From contig JALGQZ010000002.1 in the NCBI GenBank assembly GCA_023105745.1, positions 77,045,285 through 77,109,284 on the forward strand: a DNA stretch of 64,000 bases, in the 5' to 3' direction. Each line of letters opens with the position of its first letter. Position 1 is the first letter of the stretch. This document shows positions 50,767 to 62,027 of this stretch, one piece after another. A program made the position numbers and the translations under genes. This DNA is from Austropuccinia psidii. Lineage: Eukaryota > Basidiomycota > Pucciniomycetes > Pucciniales > Sphaerophragmiaceae. The notes beneath the pieces were generated by a model. It had not been told where the DNA came from. It searched no databases and saw only the letters and a list, made by a program, of their open reading frames with translations.

Positions 50767-52792
50767 TGTGAGCCTTTGAGATATGACCACATACCCAATA
50801 AGGTCACAAAAAAGACTCAGAATAATTATACCTTTAATATAATTATATTAAAATTAATTAGAATAATTATACACTAAAAATAATTACTCAAATATACAAA
50901 AAATACCATAAATTGGTACTAAAATTGGTTTAACTTAAAAACCAATGAATGAACATGTGAAATAAATTATACCATTGGATTCACCATGGAAAAATACACA
51001 TACACCACTTTTATGGCATATCTGTAAAGTCAATATTTAAGGAATTATAAGGTATAATACCTTATAAAAATCATAAAACCTTATTTATCTCAGAAACTAA
51101 TGAAACAACATGTGAAATAAATTGTACCAGTGGATTCCCCACAAAAATCCACATATAAAACAATTAATAAGCTAATTCCCAAAATCAATACTTAAGGAAT
51201 TATCCTGAATATATGCACTTTTTTGGTCAACGCATATATTCAGTGATCATAGCTAATATCTTCTAAAATATACATGATAGAATGATGAACCAAAAATAAA
51301 GTTACCACGTAATTACTGTAAGAACACAGATATGAACTTTATTTTACAAGTTATAAACAAGGTTAAAACCTATGATGAAATATTGATAAAAATCAACAGA
51401 GCTGTTGACCACTTTGTTGTGAAAGTGCTCCAAACTTAAAAAAAAGGACACAGTTGGATTCTACTAGTTCATTCGTGAAGAATGATGTAATTTTTATTAT
51501 TAAATTAAGGGTATAACCCCCTGAAATCAAGGTTTGAAGTTTAAAATATTGAATTTCGACAGAAAAGATGAGTTACAAGAAAAATCATCAAAATTAGAGT
51601 TTTGATGATGTAATGAAAAGCTCTTGGCAGCATAATAAGGTTATGTCAGGCTATCAGAATTCACTCTCTGAATTGCTGTAGCGTGAAAACTTTAAAAGTT
51701 ATTGAGGATCAAAGTTTGAGCTTGAATTGAGCTGTTATGATCACATACTGTAACCTTAAATTAAGTTTAACAGTCTTAAGAGTGATAAAATTGGTGAATA
51801 CTATTAGTTTATGATTAAAACTAATAAAATCCACGAAATTTGGGGTTCTGCCAAGCCTCTGATGTCATCACACTTAGAGTTATAGTGATAACTCTAAATA
51901 ATGGTGCAATAATGATGTAATATGGTTTGATCATGATGTAATCACCCTCAAACCTTAAAATATTGATCAATTCCAGTGGATATGATCAGTACACGTCTAC
52001 TAGAAGCCTGTTGGACTCTAGGAGGGAGGTATTTACTATAAATAGAGCTCTTTTTACTCTGTTTTCCCCTCAGACGCATCAAAAACATCAAATCAATTAA
52101 ATAAAAGGTAATTTCTTTATTCTTTAAATATAAAACTCTTATATTCTTAAAGACCAAAGACCATCTTGTTATTAATCACCTTTTTTACGTGATTAAATCA
52201 ATTCTTTAATTGTTTTTGCTATAAATCTCTCTAAAAAGCTCATTTCCACGTAAAATCAAGAAATTTAGTAAATTCTCTTTATTTTTATTGTAAATACAAT
52301 TTGAAAATGTTGTATTATATTCTTTTGGCGTAAAATAACTCAAAATTATTATCTTAAGTGTTAAAAGTAGGTTATTTCATCTTATTATAATAATTTCTCT
52401 CTTATTATTACTCATAATAATTCTTATTTAATATAAATAGTATTTATATTAATTTATAACTTTAATATTAGTAATATTATTGTTATTAATTGTTTTTTAT
52501 TTATAAAAAACAATTTTTTACGCCTTTATTATTTGTTGGTAACAATAATAAAGAGCTTTATAATATATTAATTATTTTATATTAATATATTATTTATAAT
52601 ATTATATTTTTATATAATATTAATTATATTATTATATTTATTTAATAATATAATAATTTTACGCCATAATAATAATATTTCTTTATTATTATTATTATTT
52701 TAATCTTATTTATTCATTTTATAAGGACATTCAGAGTACAATAAGTAATAAATTAGTAATTTTTACTTATTGTTTCATAGTCAAACCTTACA
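50767..52792 (+). repeat. 3' LTR of family D element (2026 bp)
   Basis: Partner of 42094-44119, same length, about 99% alike by eye. It ends ACCTTACA directly before the tagtc duplication. Confidence 0.95.
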
Positions 52793-52797
52793 TAGTC

Positions 52798-55727
52798 CCT
52801 CCTGCTTATCACCAATATCTGGATGTATTATCCTAGGTGAAAGAAGAGAAACTTCCTCCACACTGTGCCTGTGATCATCATATTGAACTGGAGGGTCTTC
52901 TACCTCTGGTTAGTGCTATCTACTCACTATCAAATTAAGAGTCAGAAACACTGCGGGCGTACATTTCAGATAATGTATAGAAAGGTTTCATAAGGCCAAG
53001 CTCCTCATCAACAGGAGAACATGTCCTTTTGGTCAAGAAAAAGGATGGTGGCCTTCATTTGTGTGTTGACTACCACAAACCCAATGCTGTAACTGGGAAG
53101 AACAGATATCCTGTTCCTCCTATGAACTACCTTCTTACCATATTCAACAGTTTCACTATCTTCTCCAATATAGACCTGCATGGTGCATATAATCTCCTGA
53201 GAATCAAAGAGGGGGATGAGCACTTAACTGCCTTCAAAACCAAATATAGTAGCTATGAGTATTTGGTTATGCCCTTTGGCTTTACAAATTCTCCTGATTC
53301 TTTCCAAAATCTTGCAAATGATATATTTGCAGATTTCTAAGATATTTTTGTTGTAGTTTATCTAAATAATATCATGGTCTTTTCTAGTTCTGAGGAGGAA
53401 CATGTCAAAAATGTAGCCTATTTTCTCCAAAGACTGAGGGACAATAAGGTGTTCTCCAAAGCCTCCAAATGTGGAATATTTGGGCTTTTTTTTTTCAAGT
53501 GATGGCCTCAAGATGGATTCTTCAAAATTTCAGCAAATCCTCAATTGGCCTTGTCCCAAGAACATCAAATCTCTTCAATCTTTCCTTGGCTTTGCAAATT
53601 TCTATTGTTGTTTCATTAAAAATTACTCTAAAAAAATCACGGCTCTCACTTCCCTTCTCAAAAAAGACTCTCCTTTCATCTTCAATGAGGAAGCTCTTAG
53701 TAATTTTCAAATACTTAAAGAAACATTCACCACTTCTCCTATCCTTTCTCATTTCAGTCCTTCTCTACCAACTATTGTAGATACTGATGCTTCTGATTAT
53801 TCCTTGGGTGCTGTACTGAGTCAGTTGAATGACTCAGGAAAGCATCCTATTGCATTTGATAGTCACACGCTTCTCCCAGCTGAGCTCAACTATGAAGTTC
53901 ATGACAAGGAGCTTCTTGGCATAGTTTGCGCTCTCAAGCACTGGAGAGCTTTCCTTCTTTCTCTTTCCAATTGTTTTGAGGTCTTGAAAGACCACTCTTC
54001 TCTTCAGTATTTTATGTCTTCCAAAGTTCTTACTTGTCGTCAGGCCTGTTGGGCTGAATTTCTCTCTGAGTTTCATTTCACTATTACTTACTGCCCAGGC
54101 TGGCTGGCGACTTTACCAGATGCCTTGTCATGTTGGGACAACATGTACCCAGAGAGGGGGGTGGACTTCATCAGCAAGAATCCTCAAGATGTTTATCAAG
54201 TAATTAGGCAAGATGGAATTCAAGAGCCAAGATTCTTCTCAATCAAGGTTGTAATATTCTCAGATTTAGTTGACCAGATCCAAAAAGAAGTAATGGCAAG
54301 ACAAATACTATAAAAAAATACTCAAGAAAATAGCAAGAGGTGAATCAGTTTCAGATTATTCTCATGAAACTCAAGCCAAATTATTTTTATTCAAAGATAG
54401 AGTGGTAGTCCCAAGAAATGAAGAAATCCAACTGAATATTCTTCAAAATTGTCATGACTCACTGTTGGCTGTCCATCCTGGCCAGGAGAAGACCCTCATG
54501 CTCATCAAGGGGGATTTGCATTGGGCTGGCATGAATCAATTCATTAAGGACTATGTGTCCTCATGTCAGCAATGTTCAAGAAGCAAGAACATTCATCATA
54601 AGAAGTTTGGATTACTCAAGTCTCTTTGAATTCCATCTGGTCCTTGGAGCTCATTACCAATTGACTTTATCACTCAATTGCCCTTGTCAAACAACTTTGA
54701 TTCAATGTTAGTAGTTGTGGACAGGTTCTCAAAAATGCAAATCTTCATTCCAACTTATGGAACAATTACTTCCCTGGACTTAGCTCAAATCTTTATTAAC
54801 CATGTATTTTCTAAACACGGTATTCCACCCATTATTGTTAGTGATAGAGAATTTTTATTTGTTTCATCATTTTGGACTGAATTATGTCAGCAGCTCAAGA
54901 TATCAAGATATCTTTCAACTGCTTTTCATCCTGAAACAGATGGACAGACAGAGAGGGTTAAACAGATTCTAGAACAGTATCTTTGGATTTATGTCAGTTA
55001 CCATCAAGATGACTGGCACACCTAGCTCACTCTAGCTGGATTTTCCTATAATAATGCAGAACACTAATCAACAAAGCAATCACCTTTTTTCACCATTTAT
55101 GGAGGAAATTCCAGCTTTGACTCAATCCATATCTCTCAAGATTCACCTGCTGGAAAGTTATCAACAAAACTCCAATCAGTGAAGCAAGTTTTCACAGAAG
55201 AATTAGAGTCAGCAATAAGGAGATTTAAGAAGTATGCAGATAGAAATAGGACAATTCCACCTGATTTCCAACCTGGGGATAGGTTATGGCTAGCTACCAA
55301 GAACATCAAGACTACAAGACCCACCAAGAAACTTTCAAAAAGATGTCTGGAACCCTTTGAAGTTCTTAAGAAGATTGGAAGCCATGCATATCACCTCAAG
55401 TTGCCTCAACAATTGAAGTCAGTTCACCCTGTCTTTCATGTGTCCTTATTAGGACCAGTGAAGCAATCAACTGTCCCAAATCATCATCAATTTCCACCAC
55501 CACCAGCCATAGTGGAAGAACAAGAAGAATGGGAAGTCGCTCAGGTTCTGTACTCAAACCTCAAAAGAGGTAAATTATGGTATCTTGTAGAGTGGAAAGA
55601 ATTTAGTGAAGACCCAGAAAAAACAGCTTTGGAACCAGCTTCCAAACTTACCAGCTTACAAGACCTTGTCAAGGTTTTTGATTCATTGTATGCAGACAAT
55701 CCTGGCCTAATTACCTCAAGAGTTTGA
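52798..55727 (+). pseudogene. Family C Pol: RT, RNase H, integrase, chromodomain, with stops
   Basis: The frame resumes after the family D insertion and carries several stops and shifts. Reverse transcriptase segments LHLCVDYHKPNAV and FSNIDLHGAYNLLRI are followed by Y-L-N-N at 53358-53369, where Y-L-D-D is required, so both catalytic aspartates are lost. RNase H (VDTDASDYSLGAVLSQ, ELNYEVHDKELLGIV) and the integrase finger (H...SSCQQCSRSKNIHHKK) are readable. Integrase residues lie in IDFITQLP, VSDREFLF and TDGQTERV. Stops separate 54313, 54629 and 55025. The C-terminus (EEWEVAQVLYSNLKRG, WYLVEWKEFSEDPEK) is a chromodomain, ending at 55727. The element is dead. Confidence 0.9.
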
Positions 55728-56434
55728 TGTTATGGTGCTTGGTGGGGATTAGATTTTATGAAGGTAAGTTCCTCCCCTGGCATGCACCTTTAAGGGGGTA
55801 TTCTACCCAAGTTTTGTTGTAAGCATCACCTTGGCCACTTTGTGAGCACTTGTCAATTCTTTGGACAGATTCAAAAGGCCTTGCAATATCAAGACCCTCA
55901 AATTTCAACCTGTTCAGCAAGATATGGCCAAATTCATTCTTTCTTCTTTACTTCATTCTTTTCCAATTTATTACAATCATCATTATTCAATACATTCCTT
56001 AATTTAAAGTCAACTATGGCAAAGCTATCTTTTTCATGGTACTTCGTGGGGAGTGGGAGTTATGAAAGTAAGCTCCATCTCCTGGTATGCATCCCTGAGG
56101 GTTCTACTTCTTGTAAAACATCACCTAGGCCACTCTGTAAGCATCAAATTCTTTTTTTATCTTTCAGAAAGTTCTTGGCTAAAATCAAGTAGCTCACCAC
56201 AAGAAGGAAAACCCCCAGGAATTTCTCTATTTCTTTTCTGTACTCTCTTTTTCTCTCATTTTCTTTCTTTTCTTTACTTGTATATTTCATTATATTTCTT
56301 TAATCTTTAAAACATAAGCATCCCCTCCCATATCATTTATTGGGAGGTTCCATTTATGTTTTATGTTTTTTTTATTTTAGTAGCTATAAGAGTGGGGTTA
56401 GAAGTAAAACCAAACACAAACAAGGACAAGGAAA
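55728..56434 (+). repeat. Non-coding part of family C with a diverged direct repeat
   Basis: About 100 bp at 55732-55840 recur at about 56035-56140: GGTGGGGATTAGA.../GTGGGGAGTGGGA..., the TCCCCTGGCATGCA/TCTCCTGGTATGCA block, and CATCACCT(T/A)GGCCACT. I see no ORF that can be supported between Pol and the antisense frame. The repeat may be the 3' UTR of the antisense gene or a regulatory region. Confidence 0.5.
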
Positions 56435-57622
56435 CTAGTTATCTCTACCCATATGATCAAAATTTCTCCCGAAATCATTGATCAATTCATCTTCATACCA
56501 GGCAAATTTTGCAGCCATCTCTTCAGAAGAAGTATAAGGAATAGTTCTATCATTAGAATACATAATCACCTCCCTACTATTCCTATCAACTTGTCTAAAC
56601 AACCTGGCCAAAGCCTCGTGATTTTCACTTTCCGTTTTTGGATCTTATGTGGTAACTCAGATAGGCCAACGATCCCTTTGCTGAAATACTTGGGTGGCAG
56701 GAAAGGGAAAAGGTGAAAGCTCTTCTCTTCTTCTACTGGAGCTGTTGAGAGGTGACTATGGGTGAATTTCTGTACTTTTGAATGGGGGTGGTCTTACTGC
56801 TGGAATAATGGCAGGCCTGGAGTGGGAGGAACTTGGTGATGCAGGAGGAAGGGAAGTAGGAATGGTAGAAAAAGTTGGTTGGGAATTTCTAGGGGTACTG
56901 GTAATAAGACGGATTTGGAATCTTTTGGCAGGAGGCTGAGAAGGAGAATTACTGAATTGATGGCCAACAGGATTATTAACCACCTCAACTTCTTCACCAT
57001 CAGATTCATCACTACATTCAGCATCCGGATCAGCTGGGTAATTGGAAATTTGTCTTATCTGTTTCACTAAACCTTCATTATTGATCCTGGAAATTGGCAC
57101 TGCTGAGCTGGAGCAGATTGCTCTACCACCAACTGGGATGGGCCCTCCAACATTAGTCCACCTTGCCACTAACTCAAGATATCATTATCCAATTCAATTA
57201 ATAAATTCACTTTACTCACAATCAGAATATTCTGAAGTAACATCAGGAGTAGCACCCTCAGAAACTAGGACCTCTTTCCCAAAAGGCCCATCCTTCTTAC
57301 TCCACAAATACCTTCTGATGTTGGAATCCACTGGCCCAGGACAACAACATGGCTTCTTCCCAACAAAGCAGAAATGACATTTTTGAGATTTTGGGTTGAA
57401 ATGTTGAAACCAATCACTTCCCTTGGCCAAACATTCATTAAAAGCAGAATCAAGACCCTCAACAGCGTTGTACCCATCATAAGCTTGGCCAGGATCAAAG
57501 TTCCCAGAAGAAGCCATTGACCAAGGTGAAGCCAACCAGCTGAGGATGCCAGAACCACAAAGAGTAGATTGTGGCAGTGCAGAAGGAGAAGATTCAGTGA
57601 GTTCAGTCAGTTTGGAACTCAT
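56435..57622 (-). pseudogene. Antisense ORF of family C element (cysteine-rich N-terminal domain), decayed
   Basis: Read opposite to gag and pol. It starts MSSKLTELTESSPSALP at 57622, then has a Cys-rich module (NECLAKGSDWFQHFNP, KCHFCFVGKKPCCCPG), SKKDGPFGKE, stops near 57210 and 57170, then ARWTNVGGPIPVGGRAIC, SDESDGEEVEVVNN, a Pro/Ser-rich linker, a stop near 56757, then QRDRWPI, ARLFRQVDRNSREV, SEEMAAKFAWYEDELINDF and a stop at 56435-56437. From memory, near-identical full-length proteins are annotated as hypothetical in Austropuccinia psidii, which supports one gene of about 390 residues. The Cys spacing suggests a zinc-binding, DNA- or RNA-binding head (inference). This copy has at least four stops. 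Confidence 0.75.
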
Positions 57623-58416
57623 GGCTAAAGATGGTGCAGGCATCAGAATAATGCAATCCAAGCCTGAAGATTTCATCAATGCAGATGGCCCCTCAAATTG
57701 GGCCCCAATCAATCACCCAAGACCTCCCCTTCAACAATGGGGAAGGTCATATTTCTTATGGTCCTGGACCCAAGCCATGTGGGTGATTAAATGGTCCCAT
57801 GGACCCCCCAGATTCCCAGCATATGGGTCAATTTTGGCCTTGGGGGCTCTAGTAACCCCCACAGACCATAGGAAACCAAAAGAGGCCAAAGGACCAAGAA
57901 GACCAAAAAAGACCCATACAGGCCAAAAGGGCCCTCAATCACAAAATCATCAAAATGGCCATAGTAGGGGCCAAAAAACCAAATTTGAGGCCAATTCTCA
58001 AGTAAAATGGGGACAAGCCCCCTCTTTGGATGAGGAGGACCCAAGATGACTAACTGGATGTTCAATAATGGGTATATACATTCATATATCCATCATTCAT
58101 CAAATTTTGGCAAAAGAGCTTTAAGGCCTTTTTTTGGGATACAACCCAAGGGCAATGCATTAAAGAAAGAATATCAATTGAAAACTTAAAAGAAGAGCAT
58201 AATATGACGGTTGAAGAACTTACTAAAGATTTGAGAATGGGAGAAGACAGATAATCAAGGACAATGAAGAGAGGAGAGGAATTTCAGGGTAATGGCCAAG
58301 AGGAAAGAAAAAAGAAAAAGAAAATTTTTGAAAAAATGTGGGGATTTTGTGATGCCACTCAGCAGTGGCAGGGTATTATGGTGTTCAGGAGCCCACCAGC
58401 TTCAAGAGAGGGATAC
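57623..58416. other. Family C region upstream of the antisense ORF, ending in the purine tract
   Basis: Probably holds the promoter of the antisense gene (the minus strand has TATATACC near 58072) and ends with the purine-rich tract TTCAAGAGAGGGATAC directly before the LTR at 58417. The open frames seen here on the plus strand are mirror readings of the antisense gene and its leader. Confidence 0.5.
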
Positions 58417-59130
58417 TGTAACAACCACTAGTCAGGGGTAAGGGTATTCAATCTTACACCCACTCAAACACCCCAAATCAGCAATCCACTGTGTGTATCA
58501 GCAATCAGTTTCAGCAATCTTCCTTGCTGAAACATGCATCCAGTCTGGTGAATCAATACAGCCTGTCAATACTTGTACAGGTTGGAATTACCCAATAAAG
58601 TTTGGATACACTTTCCTGAAACGGTATGATCACTCAACACCAACACTCCTCTTGTACAGATTGTACAAGACCTTTATTGTCCAGATTCAATTCAATCATC
58701 ACTTCCTCTCATGAAAACTCTCTGTTTGGATCAAGGCTGGTGATTCTCACATATACCAGCCCCTCTTTCTCTCCCCTGAAGACTTTTCCCCAGTTAATTA
58801 ATTTAGTTGATTTATTATTTTATAAATATTCTTACTCTTCTTTTAGGTATTATATTTATTTGGTATTAGGTTAGTCTTTGCATTTCTTCTCACCTGCTCA
58901 GTATGAGGTGTGGTGGCCATATCCTTATTAACCCTCCTCTTTCCTTCTGACAGGTTGAAACAGTGGACTTGGACTTGTTTGTGGTTGGATCTTTTATTTC
59001 TTACTCGTATTCTTTGTGGCTTCCTTTCTTATATTATTATTTCTTAGCAATCCAACTCTCATTACACTCTTAAGGTTTTTGCCTTATCTTATCCTTGAGC
59101 CCTCTGCAGTGAGTCCTAGTTTACTGAGTG
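58417..59130 (+). repeat. Family C 3' LTR, truncated by family A insertion
   Basis: TGTAACAACCACTAGTCAGG, aligned throughout with the split LTR at 4742-4980 plus 15989-16509. It ends at TTTACTGAGTG where the family A LTR begins. The last five bases, gagtg, should be the target duplication, whose partner lies beyond the window. Confidence 0.88.
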
Positions 59131-60956
59131 TGTGAGCCTTAGAGGTAATTTCATATACCCAAAAGACCACAAATACAAAATTAACATATAAATATAAATA
59201 AAATAAATTTATTCATATTATAAAAAAAATATCAAAATATAAATATAAAATTATATTCAAAATAAAAAATTTAATTACAATTTAAAAATAAAATTACATT
59301 AAATCTTGGAATTATAAAATTATATTTATACTTGAAAAAATTAAGTAAAAGTGAAATTTTAACAAAATTGTGAAAAAATAAATAAATTTGGAAAAAAAGT
59401 TGAATAAAAATTATTATAACTGTTTATCAAATAAATAAACATATAAAAATTATTTCACCATTGGATTCCTCATAAAAAATCAGGTGGGGTCACCTCTGGG
59501 TGAAATTCTTGTAACTCAACTCTAAATAAGCTTAAATTAAGTTTTTAGTATTTTCAATACAAAAGTTGAAAATCCTAAAAACTTTAATTTAATTCACACC
59601 ACATGTGGTGTTAACCATCAATTTTTGTGTTAAAATTGAGGTGATGTGTTTAGCTTAGAAGTTATGAGCAATTGAAGTATTTTCAATTGAATTCAATTGA
59701 AATGTCAAAATGTGCGTGTGTATTACATAAGTAAACTTTGATTTACATATGAGGTATCAATTATTACTGTATTGTACCGTACAATTCAATTGAATTACAT
59801 ATGTAAATTATAAGTATAATACATGATGAGGAATTAGAGGAAAAATAAATTGGAAAGATTAAATTTGGGGGGGAAAAGGAACTCCAGCTCTAAGGGGGAG
59901 CTAGACCCCCAAAATCCTTGCTGAAAGGCGTGGGATGTCAAAATTCACGCAAAGGTTCATCACTTTTGGCCTGGAATTGAGTTACAGGGTCTGTGGACTC
60001 CATTGATGATGAGGTTTTGATACCAACTGGGGTAGTTTTAGCTGTTGCCAAGAGGGTAAAACTACCCTTAAGATAAAACAATCATAGTAAAAACAGTTTT
60101 AGCTGGTTTCTACGCCTCTGGCACACATTCTGACGTGTTTTGAAGGCTCTAGGCCAGGTGTTGCTATAGTAATGGCTGATTTAAGGGTCTAAAATGGCTA
60201 AAAATGGCTTAAACCAGCCCTTTTTGGTCTAAACCAGGGTTCAATGATGCCATAATTGGCTTTTCTGTTGTCAGACTGTTTTTCACGACTGACAAGAGTA
60301 AATTTTACTTTTGGAGCAAGAGAATTGATGGCTATAAAAGAATGTCTTCTTTGCCCCACTTTTCTCTTCATGTTAGAATCTTTTCCTTTTATTAATTAGT
60401 TTAAACACTGTTAAACCAATCAATAAAAGATTCCAACCACCTTTCTTAAATCATTTTAAACCTTTTAACCATGTGAAAAAATAATTATAATCATTGTTTG
60501 TAACTCTTATAATCATTTTTACCCCTGAACCACCCCAAAAGTGAATTAAAGCATCTTTCATCACTGTAAACTTTGTCACTTTGTTTCCAAATTCACTCTG
60601 GTCACTTTTGGGCATGTTTTCTCTTTAATATTCTTTTTAAAGATTCTGTTCTTTAATTAATTGCTTGCAGTTGATTTCTCAATTAATTCAAATTGAAATT
60701 GCTCTTGAAGAAATTTCTTTTGTAGCCTTAAAATATCTCTTGTAGAGTATTTTTCGATAAATTTTTATTGTTGGTAAAACAATAAATCTTTATAATATTA
60801 TTGTTTTATACTAATAAAGTCATAGACAATAAAATTGGCGTGTTTCCTCTTAAAAATAATATTTCTTACTATTTTTAATTGATTTTTACCTTATACAAAT
60901 TTTGAGGACAGGAAAATACTTGATTTTTAATCAAAGTTTCATATCCACACCTTACA
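59131..60956 (+). repeat. 5' LTR of family A right copy (1826 bp)
   Basis: TGTGAGCCTTAGAGG ... CCACACCTTACA. It carries a TATA box at 60333-60340 and a hairpin at 60764-60786 (TTTATTGTT-ggta-AAACAATAAA). Confidence 0.92.
60333..60340 (+). promoter_or_regulatory. TATA box in family A LTR (right copy)
   Basis: TATAAAAG in the block GATGGCTATAAAAGAATG, the same place as in the left copy. Confidence 0.5.
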
Positions 60957-60958
60957 TT

Positions 60959-60976
60959 TGGGGGCCCAGCCGTGAT
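60959..60976 (+). other. Primer binding site (family A right copy)
   Basis: TGGGGGCCCAGCCGTGAT, identical to the site of the left copy, two bases after the LTR. Confidence 0.82.
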
Positions 60977-61180
60977 ATTTTACCTGTGACATATTTTTCT
61001 ACTCTTTTTAAATCCTTTTTCTTATATGGAAAAATTTAAAAACATATAAAAAATACTTATAATTCAAAAAACCCATAAAAAATAATTTTTTTTAATATTA
61101 TAAGTGAGGCTTATATTTTAATTTCTTTTTTGAAATATCCTTTTTTTTACTTAATTAATTGGTTTTTTCATTGATTTTAG

Positions 61181-62027
61181 TGTCTGACAACGTGGTAAGA
61201 CCAGAAAACATTGAAACAGCCTCAACAGTAACCAGCATTATTCCTGCCAGTACTGTTAATTCTAATCATAATAGTACTATTATTGTGACTCAGAATATTC
61301 AACCAGAGCCAATTTCTTCTGAATTAGTCAACTTGGAAATAAGTAATACTCTTCAGAAAGCCAAAGATTTGGCCAATAGTAAGTTTTTTTGACGTAAAAT
61401 TACTATTTTAAGCCTTTTTAACCATAATTATGCCTTCAACCAGGTCAGGAGCCAGCTATAACCCCTCAAGCAGCTCCCAGAAAGGTAATAGACATGATTA
61501 TGGCAGAGGCCAATCAGGTACAGAAGGAAAAGGGTCAGCTGATGACTTCCAAACAACTAAAATGGGTCATTCTGAAGCTGATAATACCATTTTACCTTCA
61601 AAAAGAGCTGAAACTGCCACAACAAGCCTCTGTGGACATATACAAAGCCAGCCACAGTGCATACAACAATGCACTCCAGTTCAAGGAGTACCAGATCCTT
61701 GCAGACCTGTGGAAGAATTTCATGAATTCTTACCTGACAGTGAGAAAATTCCTGGGCCATCCCAATACTTGCAAATTTCTCAATGGATGGCATCCATTGA
61801 TGGAGAAGAAAAACATGATGCTTTTGACACTAGAATGGAGGAAAAACAATCCTCCACCACCCAAACCAGTGCCAAAAACAGCCCCAGTGGCCAGCAGCAG
61901 CAGTTCCAATGTGAAAAAGCAGCCACAAACTCCAAACAAGAGCAAAGGGAAGGCACCAGCCCCAAAACCTTACAGACAGGGCTACAGGATGCCATGGAAA
62001 ATGTATTTCAGATGGCCAGAACCATGA
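61181..62027 (+). pseudogene. Spliced overlapping protein ORF-S, frameshifted (family A right copy)
   Basis: Exon 61181-61378, intron 61379-61443 (65 bp; donor GTAAGT, acceptor AACCAG), second exon from 61444. Layout, phase and exon-1 length (198 bp) equal those of the left copy. The frame is open through VDIYKAS, NSYLTVRKFLG and NGWHPL, then is shifted by a 19-bp deletion just after RQGYR, which removes the normal IPKIQQD part and gives an early stop at 62025-62027. The conserved block DAMENVFQMARTMMEL is present in the DNA but out of frame with the upstream part. Confidence 0.72.

Larger units (their letters stand above)
42094..52792 (+). mobile_element. Complete Ty3/Gypsy LTR retrotransposon, family D (10,699 bp)
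   Basis: 5' LTR 42094-44119, primer binding site 44122-44139, leader, ORF-S exons, one uninterrupted Gag-Pol frame of 1932 codons, polypurine tract, and 3' LTR 50767-52792. Flanked by the 5-bp duplication tagtc (42089-42093 and 52793-52797). The LTRs are both 2026 bp and differ at about 15 positions counted by eye, so the insertion is fairly recent but older than family B's. It is inserted between protease and reverse transcriptase of a family C element. It looks capable of encoding all its own functions. Confidence 0.95.
40109..59130 (+). mobile_element. Decayed Ty3/Gypsy element, family C, split by two insertions
   Basis: In order: gag (40109), protease region, [complete family D element 42094-52792], reverse transcriptase to chromodomain (to 55727), a non-coding stretch, an antisense ORF, purine tract and 3' LTR (58417-59130), whose last ~45 bp are cut off by the family A element. 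With the family D element and one tagtc copy removed, the coding sequence rejoins exactly (…VLKVV then PPAYHQYLDV). Many stops and substituted catalytic residues show that it is dead and old. The 5' limit is not resolved. Confidence 0.88.

Noticed and set aside
57546..58049. 167-codon plus-strand frame over the start of the antisense gene
   Set aside because: Its first part is the reverse strand of the antisense coding region and the rest is low-complexity; no support as a gene.
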